Below the pieces are notes generated by a model that made no database searches, was not told where the DNA came from, and worked only from the letters and a program-made list of their open reading frames with translations. 64,000 nt of DNA from Phymorhynchus buccinoides (Eukaryota; Mollusca; Gastropoda; Neogastropoda; Raphitomidae), in contig CM065686.1 of assembly GCA_017654935.2 (NCBI GenBank), forward strand, positions 26,440,285-26,504,284, given 5' to 3'. Positions 14,001 to 27,160 of the stretch are shown piece after piece. A program made the translations under genes and the position numbers. The number at the start of each line of letters is the position of its first letter. Positions within the stretch are counted from its first letter, which is position 1.

Positions 14001-17000
14001 CACATGGACGGCATGATAGACAGAATGAACCCCAGAAACGGTGATGCAGGAAACGTGGAAGACAACGTGACAACGAGACAACGTGACGATCAGGGATCGT
14101 ATGGACCACATGGACGGCATGATAGACAGAATGAACCCCAGAAACGGTGATGCAGGAGACGTGGAAGACAACGTGACGATCAGGGATCGTATGGACCACA
14201 TGGACGGCATGATAGACAGAATGAACCCCAGAAACGGTGATGCAGGAAACGTGGAAGACAACGTGACAACGAGACAACGTGACGATCAGGGATCGTATGG
14301 ACCACATGGACGGCATGATAGACAGAATGAACCCCAGAAACGGTGATGCAGGAAACGTGGAAGACAACGTGACAACGAGACAACGTCACGATCAGGGATC
14401 GTATGGACCACATGGACGGCATGATAGACAGAATGAACCCCAGAAACGGTGATGCAGGAAACGTGGAAGACAACGTGACGAGACAACGTGACATCAGGGA
14501 TCGTATGGACCACATGGACGGCATGATAGACAGAATGAACCCCAGAAACGGTGATGCAGGAGACGTGGAAGACAACGTGACGATCAGGGATCGTATGGAC
14601 CACATGGACGGCATGATAGACAGAATGAACCCCAGAAACGGTGATGCAGGAGACGTGGAAGACAACGTGACGATCAGGGATGGTATGGACCACATGGACG
14701 GCATGATAGACAGAATGAACCCCAGAAACGGTGATGCAGGAGACGTGGAAGACAACGTGACAACGAGACAACGTCACGATCAGGGATCGTATGGACCACA
14801 TGGACGGCATGATAGACAGAATGAACCCCAGAAACGGTGATGCAGGAAACGTGGAAGACAACGTGACAACGAGACAACGTGACGATCAGGGATCGTATGG
14901 ACCACATGGACGGCATGATAGACAGAATGAACCCCAGAAACGGTGATGCAGGAAACGTGGAAGACAACGTGACAACGAGACAACGTGACGATCAGGGATC
15001 GTATGGACCACATGGACGGCATGATAGACAGAATGAACCCCAGAAACGGTGATGCAGGAAACGTGGAAGACAACGTGACAACGAGACAACGTGACGATCA
15101 GGGATCGTATGGACCACATGGACGGCATGATAGACAGAATGAACCCCAGAAACGGTGATGCAGGAAACGTGGAAGACAACGTGACAACGAGACAACGTGA
15201 CGATCAGGGATCGTATGGACCACATGGACGGCATGATAGACAGAATGAACCCCAGAAACGGTGATGCAGGAAACGTGGAAGACAACGTGACAACGAGACA
15301 ACGTGACGATCAGGGATCGTATGGACCACATGGACGGCATGATAGACAGAATGAACCCCAGAAACGGTGATGCAGGAAACGTGGAAGACAACGTGACAAC
15401 GAGACAACGTGACGATCAGGGATCGTATGGACCACATGGACGGCATGATAGACAGAATGAACCCCAGAAACGGTGATGCAGGAAACGTGGAAGACAACGT
15501 GACAACGATCGATCAGGGATCGTATGGACCACATGGACGGCATGATAGACAGAATGAACCCCAGAAACGGTGATGCAGGAGACGTGGAAGACAACGTGAC
15601 GATCAGGGATCGTATGGACCACATGGACGGCATGATAGACAGAATGAACCCCAGAAACGGTGATGCAGGAAACGTGGAAGACAACGTGACGATCAACGTG
15701 GATCAGGGATATGGACCACATGGACGGCATGATAGACAGAATGAACCCCAGAAACGGTGATGCAGGAAACGTGGAAGACAACGTGACGATCAGGGATCGT
15801 ATGGACCACATGGACGGCATGATAGACAGAATGAACCCCAGAAACGGTGATGCAGGAAACGTGGAAGACAACGTGGAAGACAACGTGACGATCAGGGATC
15901 GTATGGACCACATGGACGGCATGATAGACAGAATGAACCCCAGAAACGGTGATGCAGGAAACGTGGAAGACAACGTGACGATCAGGGATCGTATGGACCA
16001 CATGGACGGCATGATAGACAGAATGAACCCCAGAAACGGTGATGCAGGAAACGTGGAAGACAACGTGACAACGAGACAACGTGACGATCAGGGATCGTAT
16101 GGACCACATGGACGGCATGATAGACAGAATGAACCCCAGAAACGGTGATGCAGGAAACGTGGAAGACAACGTGACAACGATCACGATCAGGGATCGTATG
16201 GACCACATGGACGGCATGATAGACAGAATGAACCCCAGAAACGGTGATGCAGGAAACGTGGAAGACAACGTGACAACGAGACAACGTGACGATCAGGGAT
16301 CGTATGGACCACATGGACGGCATGATAGACAGAATGAACCCCAGAAACGGTGATGCAGGAAACGTGGAAGACAACGTGACGATCAGGGATCGTATGGACC
16401 ACATGGACGGCATGATAGACAGAATGAACCCCAGAAACGGTGATGCAGGAAACGTGGAAGACAACGTGACAACGAGACAACGTGACGATCAGGGATCGTA
16501 TGGACCACATGGACGGCATGATAGACAGAATGAACCCCAGAAACGGTGATGCAGGAAACGTGGAAGACAACGTGACAACGATCAGGGATCGTATGGACCA
16601 CATGGACGGCATGATAGACAGAATGAACCCCAGAAACGGTGATGCAGGAAACGTGGAAGACAACGTGACGATCAGGGATCGTATGGACCACATGGACGGC
16701 ATGATAGACAGAATGAACCCCAGAAACGGTGATGCAGGAAACGTGGAAGACAACGTGACAACGAGACAACGTGACGATCAGGGATCGTATGGACCACATG
16801 GACGGCATGATAGACAGAATGAACCCCAGAAACGGTGATGCAGGACGAACGTGGAAGACAACGTGACGATGCAGGAAACAAGACAACGTGACAACGATCA
16901 TCAGGGATCGTATGGACCACATGGACGGCATGATAGACAGAATGAACCCCAGAAACGGTGATGCAGGAAACGTGGAAGACAACGTGACGATCAGGGATCA

Positions 17001-19850
17001 GTATGGACCACATGGACGGCATGATAGACAGAATGAACCCCAGAAACGGTGATGCAGGAAACGTGGAAGACAACGTGACGATCAGGGATCAGGTATGGAC
17101 CACATGGACGGCATGATAGACAGAATGAACCCCAGAAACGGTGATGCAGGAAACGTGGAAGACAACGTGACAACGAGACAACGTGACGATCAGGGATCGT
17201 ATGGACCACATGGACGGCATGATAGACAGAATGAACCCCAGAAACGGTGATGCAGGAGACGTGGAAGACAACGTGACAACGAGACAACGTGACGATCAGG
17301 GATCGTATGGACCACATGGACGGCATGATAGACAGAATGAACCCCAGAAACGGTGATGCAGGAGACGTGGAAGACAACGTGACGATCAGGGATCGTATGG
17401 ACCACATGGACGGCATGATAGACAGAATGAACCCCAGAAACGGTGATGCAGGAGACGTGGAAGACAACGTGACGATCAGGGATCGTATGGACCACATGGA
17501 CGGCATGATAGACAGAATGAACCCCAGAAACGGTGATGCAGGAAACGTGACAACGTGACGATCAGGGAACGTATGGACCACATGGACGGCATGATAGACA
17601 GAATGAACCCCAGAAACGGTGATGCAGGAGACGTGGAAGACAACGTGACGATCAGGGATCGTATGGACCACATGGACGGCATGATAGACAGAATGAACCC
17701 CAGAAACGGTGATGCAGACAACGTGACGATCAGGGATCGTATGGACCACGTGGACGGCATGAAGACAACGTGACGATCAGGGATCGTATGGACCACATGG
17801 ACGGCATGATAGACAGAATGAACCCCAGAAACGGTGATGCAGGAAACGTGGAAGACAACGTGACAACGAGACAACGTGACGATCAGGGATCGTATGGACC
17901 ACATGGACGGCATGATAGACAGAATGAACCCCAGAAACGGTGATGCAGGAGACGTGGAAGACAACGTGACAACGAGACAACGTGACGATCAGGGATCGTA
18001 TGGACCACATGGACGGCATGATAGACAGAATGAACCCCAGAAACGGTGATGCAGGAGACGTGGAAGACAACGTGACGATCAGGGATCGTATGGACCACAT
18101 GGACGGCATGATAGACAGAATGAACCCCAGAAACGGTGATGCAGGAAACGTGGAAGACAACGTGACAACGAGACAACGTGACGATCAGGGATCGTATGGA
18201 CCACATGGACGGCATGATAGACAGAATGAACCCCAGAAACGGTGATGCAGGAAACGTGGAAGACAGGAGACGTGGAACGAGACAACGTGACGATCAGGGA
18301 TCGTATGGACCACATGGACGGCATGATAGACAGAATGAACCCCAGAAACGGTGATGCAGGAAACGTGGAAGACAACGTGACGATCAGGGATCGTATGGAC
18401 CACATGGACGGCATGATAGACAGAATGAACCCCAGAAACGGTGATGCAGGAGTGGACGTGGAAGACAACGTGACGATCAGGGATCGTATGGACCACATGG
18501 ACGGCATGATAGACAGAATGAACCCCAGAAACGGTGATGCAGGAAACGTGGAAGACAACGTGACGATCAGGGATGGTATGGACCACATGGACGGCATGAT
18601 AGATGAACCCCAGAATGAACCCCAGAAACGGTGATGCAGGGAGACGTGGAAGACAACGTGACAACGAGACAACGTGACGATCAGGGATGGTATGGACCAC
18701 ATGGACGGCATGATAGACAGAATGAACCCCAGAAACGGTGATGCAGGAAACGTGGAAGACAACGTGACGATGACGATCAGGGATCGTATGGACCACATGG
18801 ACGGCATGATAGACAGAATGAACCCCAGAAACGGTGATGCAGGAGACGTGGAAGACAACGTGACGAGACAACGTGACGATCAGGGATCGTATGGACCACA
18901 TGGACGGCATGATAGACAGAATGAACCCCAGAAACGGTGATGCAGGAGACGTGGAAGACAACGTGACGATCAGGGATCGTATGGACCACATGGACGGCAT
19001 GATAGACAGAATGAACCCCAGAAACGGTGATGCAGGAGACGTGGAAGACAACGTGACGATCAGGGATCGTATGGACCACATGGACGGCATGATAGACAGA
19101 ATGAACCCCAGAAACGGTGATGCAGGAGACGTGGAAGACAACGTGACGATCAGGGATCAGGGATCGTATGGACCACATACGGCATGGACCCCCACATGGA
19201 TCGGGACACATGGACATGACAGAATGAACCCCAGAAACGGTGATGCAGGAGACGTGGAAGACAACGTGACAACGAGACAACGTGACGATCAGGGATCGTA
19301 TGGACCACATGGACGGCATGATAGACAGAATGAACCCCAGAAACGGTGATGCAGGAAACGTGGAAGACAACACAACCACAATCAGCAACCACAGGGATGA
19401 TAGACAGAATGAACCAAAACGGTGAATGTAGTTTGATTCCACAAAAGAATAACCCCAGAAACGGTGATGCAGGAAACGTTTCAATTGGTATTTCCTATCG
19501 TGGTTCAATGTGACGCGACATAAACTCACATCAGTATTTAGCCTACGGCATGATAGACAGAATGAACCCCAGAAACGGTGATGCAGGAGACGTGGAAGAC
19601 AACGTGACGATCAGGGATGGTATGGACCACATGGACGGCATGATAGACAGAATGAACCCCAAACGGACAACGAGACAACGTGACGATCAGGGATCATGGA
19701 CCACATGGACGATAACGAATGTATGGACCACATGGACGGCATATTGAACCCCAGAAACGGTGATGCAGGAGACGTGGAAGACAACGTGACGATCAGGGAT
19801 GGTATGGACCACATGGACGGCATGATAGACAGAATGAACGAAACGGTGAT
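11030..19850 (+). repeat. 8.8-kb minisatellite with 106-bp and 90-bp units
   Basis: More than 80 near-identical tandem units. The common unit is 106 bp: GTGACGATCAGGGATCGTAT, a GGACGGCATGATAGACAGAA core, then GAAGACAACGTGACAACGAG. A shorter 90-bp class lacks 16 bp (ACAACGAGACAACGTG) and is an exact multiple of three. Regular 106-bp runs occupy about 11.45-12.7 kb and 14.78-15.5 kb; 90-bp units are interspersed from about 13.3 kb. Variants recur (AAACGTGG versus AGACGTGG, GGATCG versus GGATGG). The last 500 bp (19.38-19.85 kb) are scrambled and degenerate. Individual units encode a methionine-rich peptide (RMDHMDGMIDRMNPRNGDA), but 106-bp units break the frame, so the array as a whole is not coding. 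Confidence 0.95.
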
Positions 19851-20125
19851 GCAATATGGGATTATGGACCAATCGCGGCATGTATTTCTGACATACAGTT
19901 CATGTTTGTATTATGTTGTGTATGCCCATCCCATGAGAATGGGACTTTGAATAAGTTTGACCTCAAAAAGCAATTCAATTGTCTCTCTCTCTCTCAATGT
20001 GACGCGACATCTCTCATCTCTCTCTACTCTCGAACTCTCTCTCTCCGCTCTCTCTCTCTCTCTTTCTCATCTTCTGTTTGTATTATGTTGTGTATGCCCT
20101 CTCATCTCTTTGTAAGTTTACCTCT

Positions 20126-20240
<115 letters not shown>

Positions 20241-20244
20241 ACAG

Positions 20245-21192
20245 TTAGTTCTTCTTAGATATTCAAAATTAACTACCGATGTCTACAAAGCGTTAGATAT
20301 ACTACCCTTCCATTTAAAACTTAAATACAATAAAGCCGTTTTTATCTTGAAGATTTTATCAGGCAATAAGTAAGTTTTTTTATTTGTATGTTTGCTGTCA
20401 ATGATCGACGCCACGAACACAAAATCATGCCGCCTCCGCCTAGAATCGACCTTTTTAAGACAAGTTTGGCTTATTCTGGCGAGGCCTTGTGGAATGCCAT
20501 GCTGGCTAATTCTAAAATTGAAAGCACCTTTAACTCCTTCAAGAGGGACTATGGAAACCTTCTTATAGGTCCAATATTAATAACCACGTTGGACCATCTT
20601 CCAGTTTTCACCAAATACCTTAATGTCATTGTTAATCATGATCTTGGAAAAAAAATTATTTATTTATTTGACAAGCATTTTGTGCGCACGCGCGCGCGCG
20701 CGTGTGCGTGTGTGTGTGTGTGTGTGCGTGTGCGCGTGCGTGCGTGCGTGCGTACGTGCGTACGTGCGTGTGTGTGTGTTTCATCGCGTGGTGTGGTTTT
20801 TTTTTAGTGTGTATTTGTGTATTCGTATGATGTTTTCCTACACTCATATTTATTATGACTTGTTTGTTGTATGCGTGTGTATGCATAAGTCTGCATACGC
20901 GTGTTGAGCATTTGCTTATGTGGAATTATCACTATGTTATTACTATTTGTATGCTGTGGTTGTATTTTTGGTTATATTTTAAGCCTGATTGTGTCCTTTC
21001 AATGTTGATATTTGTTAATTTTTACTTAAATTGCACGTTTGTTTGTTTGTTTCATTTTTTCTTTATTTCATTTTTTGTTTTGTTTTATTGTTTTTTTCTA
21101 TTGCCTGAGGGCTGGCTGGAAACATGCCTATGTATTGTGCTTACTCTTATCCCTCATTAAACAAGATTCGTTCGTTCGTTCGTTCGTTCTCT
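20245..21192 (+). mobile_element. CR1-like LINE 3' portion (fragment D) with (GTTC)n tail
   Basis: The C-terminal end of a LINE ORF2 protein can be read in pieces: KALDILPFHLKLKYNKAVFI (about 20289-20348), FAVNDRRHEHKI (about 20391-20426), RIDLFKTSLAYSGEALWNAM (about 20442-20501) and FNSFKRDYGNLL (about 20531-20566). This pattern is typical of CR1/Rex-type C-termini. The reverse transcriptase core is gone. A (GT/CG) microsatellite sits inside the 3' UTR. The element closes with CTCATTAAACAAG and five GTTC units, followed by TCTCTCTC. CT sequence therefore borders it on both sides. Confidence 0.75.
20686..20782. repeat. (GT)n/(CG)n microsatellite
   Basis: Alternating GCGC and GTGTGCGTGC sequence within the LINE D 3' UTR. 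Confidence 0.9.
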
Positions 21193-21229
21193 CTCGTGAA
21201 GATTACACCCAGAAGAACCAAAAGTAAAT

Positions 21230-21690
21230 AAGCCAAAGTGTGGGGGAAAGTTGTACTTGAGACACCACCTTCATGTTTACGATCCTCAATCTCAAAGTCT
21301 GCTTCTTTCAGTTTTATTCAAAAATATCATCCCAGGCTGATCCTAACCCTATCCCTTTTCCGATAATAGCAGAATGTTGCTTCTCTGTGAACATTTTCTG
21401 CTGCAGTTTCTGTCAGTTCACGGGCTTGTCACACTACACACATAATTTGACAGTACTGTCTTACGTACACAGACGACTGCACTTCCAATTCCATACTGTC
21501 AAGCAAACTCTAAAAGTTTTATCAGTCTGCTGCTGTCAATGCACCCTGCTGTAAGGGATTCTGAATAGACATTAATTCATAGCCTCCGAAAGCTAACATC
21601 CTATATCCCCATCTCCCACCCTGTCTCCCTGTCCATCTTGCGTTCTCTAAAAAGCCAAATAGAAGAGGGGCGAGGGAGGAGATATCAGGA
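21230..21690. other. Intergenic sequence, nothing recognised
   Basis: No supported gene or repeat. Confidence 0.35.
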
Positions 21691-21714
21691 AAGGGACAGA
21701 GAAAGAAATACAAG

Positions 21715-22190
21715 TGTGTCGCCGAGTGGCGGCAAAGTTCCATCGCTGAAGACCTTCACCTTGATGGATACTCATTCAGAGTCACCATTAAGCTTCTAAA
21801 TGTCTAAAAAAAAATGTGTGGCTGTAAATTACTAGTTAGTTACAGATGGTCCTATATTGGCAGACTGTAACCGTTGTGACCTTGAAGTTGACATTGACCT
21901 TTCTTGTATTTAATATTCGGAATTACCGTACACCAATGCATCCGCATGCCAAATGTGAACATTGTAAGTCCAATCATGATAATGTGAAAGATATGGCCAC
22001 AAGAAGAAATATACGTTTTCAAGGTCAAACTTCTAGGTCAATGTCAGCATTGTTATTATTTTTTTTTTATGGGACCTTTTGTGTACTGTGATGCACCTCC
22101 ATACTAAATTTGAAGCAATGCCATGCAGCAGCTCTTGAGATAGAGCCTTGGGGTTCGAATCCCGCGATCCGCACGCACGCACGCACATGC
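21715..22190. repeat. Dispersed repeat R3 (GTCGCCGAG...GGCGGCA / AAATTTGAAGCAAT type)
   Basis: GTCGCCGAGTGGCGGCA (about 21719) and AAATTTGAAGCAATGCCATG (about 22107) have relatives at 59172-59660 and 63689-64000. The sequence GGTTCGAATCCC (about 22154) matches a tRNA B-box, but no A-box or cloverleaf precedes it. Confidence 0.5.
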
Positions 22191-22224
22191 GCACAAATGC
22201 ACAGACAAAATTATTGTTATAATG

Positions 22225-22545
22225 TTATAGCCCTTTTATCAGAAAACGTTGTGAAGATATAAAACAACGCACTGAAATACGTGCAAAGCTTCGCGAGAAT
22301 ATTAGCGATTAAGTGTTTTGGGGTTTGAACTCCTTAATCAGCATGACCTTGACTTTGACCTTGAAATGAAACTAAAGCAATCAGTCGATATATAATATCC
22401 TCTAAAACTTGTACACTAAAAGTGATTGAAATAGACTGAACGGACGGACGCACGAATGCACGCACGCACGGACGGACGGACGGACGGACGGACGGATGAA
22501 ACAAAAACAATACTTCCCGAAGCTTCGCTCGGGAACTAATAATGA
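22225..22545 (+). repeat. Dispersed repeat R4, copy 1, with (CGGA)n and CTTCGCTCGGGAACTAA end
   Basis: It shares ACTTCGCGAGA, TTAGCGATTA, GGGGTTTGAAC, a CGGACGGA run and the end CTTCGCTCGGGAACTAA with 61960-62265. About 320 bp, non-coding, containing a GACCTTGACTTTGACCTTG stretch. Confidence 0.65.
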
Positions 22546-22782
22546 AGAGGGGGAGGGGTGCTAAAGGAATGAATGAGACTCGCACTTTCAAAGACAAACA
22601 AACAAAGCAGAGTGTCATAGACAGAAAGTGCTAGTGAGAAAATGGAAGGGGAAAAAAATCGGAAAAACAAAGGAGAGGTAGATGTAAGAAAAGAATAACT
22701 TAGAAAGTTGGAATGAAAGAGAGAAAACCAAACAGATAGTGGAGGTGGTGATACAAAAAATGCTGACAACTGCATGATGGAG

Positions 22783-22890
22783 AACGAACGAACGAACGAA
22801 CGAAAATTTATTTATGCAGGGCAATGAGATAAGTATACGTACTTTTTTACACCCAGCCCTGTGGTAAATGAAAATATCGAATAAACAACA
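22783..22890 (-). mobile_element. LINE 3' end on the minus strand with (GTTC)n tail
   Basis: Read on the minus strand, AGGGCTGGGTGTAAAAAAG and TGCCCTGCATAAATAAATTT lead into TTCG and GTTC repeats. This mirrors LINE ends such as 21100-21192. Confidence 0.5.
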
Positions 22891-22931
22891 ATAGCAAAAC
22901 ATGCAATGAAAAAAAAACACCCCAATAACAA

Positions 22932-23069
<138 letters not shown>

Positions 23070-23415
23070 CATACAGAAAGCAGATGGCTCTCACATACGC
23101 ACAAAAACGGGTTTTTTCTGTAGGATTTCGATCACGATAACAGGATTCTGTACACCAGATCCCTTAGAAATAGCCTATACTTTGTAGACATCAGGAAGAT
23201 GTAAATTGAATGAACCAGCGTTGAGTCTGACACACCAGCGCTTGAGAGTTGCAGAAAATAGGCCTAGAACGTGATAACAAAAAAGAAAGAAAGAGTCAGG
23301 GCGGAGTAGGATGAAGGGAAAGGGAGGTAGGAGGAGGGGAAGAAAAGTGAAAGAAAATGAAGAAACAAGAAAAAAAAGAAAGAAGCGGAAAATGACAAGA
23401 TCCTAGTCTCTATTC
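23070..23415. other. Purine-rich intergenic sequence, nothing recognised
   Basis: AG-rich, no frame or structure seen. Confidence 0.35.
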
Positions 23416-23428
23416 ACTCTAAGCTCTC

Positions 23429-23494
23429 CCCCCCCCCCTCCCCCCCCCCCCCCCCCCCCCTCTCCCGCCCCGGCCCCCGCCCCCCCCCCCCCCC
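23429..23494. repeat. Poly(C)-rich tract
   Basis: Several C runs broken by T and G. Confidence 0.9.
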
Positions 23495-23689
23495 TAGAAA
23501 ATGCTGCTTTTTTTTTTTTAAAAGCACAGTAAGAAAAGAAAACAAGAAAAATAAGCATGATCTTGGGTTAAACATTGCCAAAGAAGAAGCTGCTCACTAC
23601 TTTAATTAATCGGTCAGGGATACATCACTTAACGTTGAATCCCGTCTTTGGCAGTGTTGGACTAACGGTTTGGTGCAATGGTGGTATTC

Positions 23690-24102
23690 ATACGTGTTTG
23701 CTTTATATGTATGCTTTTTGTTTCTCACCCCAACACATGTATATGTTTGTATGCGTGCATCTATGTATGTATGCATGTGTGCATGCATGTATGTATGCGT
23801 GTCACGAGTATATATTTGTATATCTATCTGTGTGTCTATCTATATATCTATGTAAGCCTGTCTATGTATGTTTGTGCATGCATGTAGATATGTAATGTTG
23901 TATTATGAATATAGTGTATGTATGTAGACTAAGGTATTTGTATTATATATTTGTGAATGTAAGTTGTATCAGTGTATGTGAAAACATGTGTGTACGTAGG
24001 TATAAGTTAGATAGATGGATAGTTGGTTGTATGCGTGTGCATGATGTGTGTATGTGTGAAGTGTGTGTGTATGTGTGCGTGTGTATATGTGGGTGTGGGT
24101 GA
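23690..24102. repeat. Degenerate (TATG)n/(GTGTAT)n region
   Basis: Imperfect TGTATGTATG-type repeats over about 400 bp. Apparent frames are low-complexity only. Confidence 0.7.
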
Positions 24103-24159
24103 CAGAGGATTGTAGGTGCGGGCGATGTTTAAAATAGTCGCATATTTTATCTTTTGGCT

Positions 24160-24290
24160 TTTCTACATACTATGTCTTTGTTTTTATTGTGTTGTTTTGT
24201 TGATTTGTTTTGCTGCTGCAAAAATAATTTCCTGTAAAATGGACAATAAAAATATTGATTGATTAATTGATTGATTGAAAGCGATCACAA
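24160..24290 (+). mobile_element. LINE 3' end with (ATTG)n tail
   Basis: TGTAAAATGGACAATAAAAA followed by TTGATTGATTAATTGATTGATTG matches the layout of the other LINE tails. No coding part. Confidence 0.5.
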
Positions 24291-24410
24291 TATCTAAAGG
24301 AGGTGATGGGCTAACAAAGAGTTTTGTTGTCATTTACATCTGTGGGTAGGGCGGTAAGAGAGACAACTCATAAAATATAGTTAAGGTCAGAATAGCCCCC
24401 CTTTACTTTA

Positions 24411-24579
24411 ATGGCGCAGCCCATGTGTAACCCGCATCATAGAAGCGAAATGGAAAATGATGATGTTCAAAGAGTTCGTTTGGAAACATCCGTGAAAGCG
24501 TCAGATGAAGCAATGCCAGCAGTAAACAGCAGACCGCCTACAGTAACTGATCGATATTTCTCAAAACACTACAGAATAG
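24411..24579 (+). CDS. ABITRAM: ABITRAM exon 1
   Basis: Residues 1-56 plus one base. The donor is GTAAGTGG at 24580. It carries the conserved [12 protein letters not shown] block; the first 40 residues are not conserved with vertebrates. Confidence 0.9.
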
Positions 24580-27061
24580 GTAAGTGGCATCAAAGTTTAT
24601 TTAGAATATGGAAATTGTATAATCAATGTATTTGGTATCCAGTAGGGTGGTTATAAAATTTAAACAAAATATTTACTTTTTGTCAAATCCTAATGAAATT
24701 TATGTCATTGGAAAGAGCCCGACAAGACCTTTAAAATGATACCCAAATTATCAAAATCGGTCGAAAATTGAGAAAGTTACGACGTTTTAAAATGTTAGCT
24801 TTTTTTACATGAGCTATATATAAGAAAAAGTTGATCAAGGTTACCGGCCCTTACCGTATCAAGGTTTGGATGAATAAAACAGCCATAACTTTTTCTTTTT
24901 TTTACCAATAAACAAAACATTGGTACCAAAATAAAGCTTATTCAAAGGGGCAACATCAACCCCAAACATTAGACAGATTAGGCCTAAGCTTTTTGTGCGA
25001 CTCACAAGATCGCAACATCAACATGCGCGTGACAGAAAACATGTCAGACAGTCTTCGACGTAACACCTCCCGACTTGTGGAGACCTTGAGCAGCATTGAG
25101 ATTTATTCTAGATGCACCAAATTTGGTGTACTTGTAGAAAAATAATTAAATGTAACTGCGCATTTGTTTTAAAGAATTATATAATTACCGTTCAGAAATG
25201 ATAAACGAATGAATTGGACCCAAATATTGGATCGCTTGTCTCTCGCGATCGGCCGTCTTAGCGTAAAAAAAGATCGTTCCCGAATGACCGAGTAGGTGTC
25301 TGCTTCCCGAAAGAAAGAAACTCGGATGGTCAGCGCCAAGAATAACCACCAATAAAAACAAGCAAAGGAAGTGACCGTTTGGCACATAGCCAAAATCGCG
25401 GTTCGGATTTTCAACGAGAAAAATCGCTGCGGCTTGACCTAATTCCGTCGTTCCTAGTATCCAGGTTTAAACTAAAGAGACAGTCAGCTTTGATAGAAAA
25501 AGTACAGAGACGAGCAACTAAGTTAGTACAAGGTCTTCAAAATGTTTCTTATTCAGACAGGTTGAAAGAATTAAATTTACCTACATTAAACTTAAAGGCA
25601 AGGAGAATTAGGGGTGACCTAATTCAAACTTATAAAATATTTAATAGTGTAGATGACCTAAATGTACATGACTTATTCACAATATCAGATTTTGACAAAA
25701 CAAGGAACAGTACCGACAAAATATTTATTCAACATTGCAGGACTAATAATAGAAAATTTTATTTTACTAGCAGAGTTGCACCTGTGTGGAATAAATTACC
25801 ACCTAACATGAAAAGAGCACAGAATACTAACAATTTTTAAAAACCTTCTCGACGAATGGAATTACTATAACTGTATAAGGCAGAACTTTATGTATGATTA
25901 CGATGAATAATATTAATAAAAACTGAGTGTGCGACAGACCGAGACAAATAACTAAATAAAATAAAAGATGGGACAGGAAAGCCTTACGCCCGTTACGGCT
26001 ATGTTTTGAGTCCCAAAATCCTAATCCTAATCCTAAAGTTGAAAGTAGTCCTTCGCGGCTTCGGATGAGATTTGAAACCGAAACTGTACTCACCATACTG
26101 GGTCCCGTGTGCGAACACATGCACAAATATCTTGCGCACACGTTAAAGCCCATTCCACTATTGACTATTCAGTATGAGTAGGTCATGTTGTCCGGTTGAA
26201 TGGATGACACGAACTCACATAGCAATAGCATGCATGATCCTGTGCGCCAATTGCAGTCAAAACGAAGGCGGGATAAACAAAAGAAGAAGTATCAACATGT
26301 CCAAGTCATGTACATGTATATGTGGATTGACGGGTTTATGACCAAAATGGTCGCAGTCAAAAATGGCCGCGCACCACAATGGTCGCGGTAGAAAATGTGT
26401 GTGTGTGTGTGTGTGTGATGACTGTCACGTGTGTAAAATGGATGCGGCCGTTTACTGGAACATACATACGGATGGAAGTTCAGTTTAGCGTCGCATATCG
26501 GCTTTCGCCATGTACGACGGGCTGACCAAACCAACCATGGTAACTATAATTGTATAAACAAAAATTTATGTTCCTGAATCACTGTCTTAGCCAAAAGGCC
26601 GAGAAGTGATCAGGAAGCTATGATTACACATACATACTGTCGGCTTTATCTTCTTATAGCACCGTAGGCTTTGGATTGTTTCCAAACGGAAAGAATAACA
26701 CTATATAATCTTTGAACCGTTTGAGATCAAACCGAGCTGTGCTATAAGAAGATATTGCCCATACTGTCTACCTGTCTGTCTGTTTCCCTGAATCTGAAGC
26801 TCTCGTATGCTAAATAACACTGTCCTCGACATCCCAAAAGTCATGTAGCATGCCCGAATCCAAATAACTTATAGTATCTGTATCTGTATCAGGTACGTTG
26901 GCAGCACCCAATTTATGATATTACTATTAGCTAAGGCAATGTAGGTCATTCGAAGGAGTGGACCGACAATTTTTTGTGTCTGTCTCAGTGTGCACACGCA
27001 TGCATGCATGTAAGTTACATTTGTGTATACAGTGTGCGTTCATGTGTGTGTGTGTGTGCCT

Positions 27062-27160
<99 letters not shown>

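Noticed and set aside
11037..19529. Long minus-strand open frames of 97 to about 340 codons through the minisatellite
   Set aside because: They arise because a 106-bp unit read in three frames happens to lack stops for about 97 codons, and 90-bp units extend this. They repeat at every unit, have no independent start context and no domain.
11030..19850. CRISPR-like array
   Set aside because: Units are contiguous and the whole 90-106 bp is repeated. There are no unique spacers, and the setting is an animal genome.
22138..22175. tRNA gene, from GGTTCGAATCCCGCG
   Set aside because: It matches a B-box and T-arm, but no acceptor stem, D-arm or A-box can be placed upstream.
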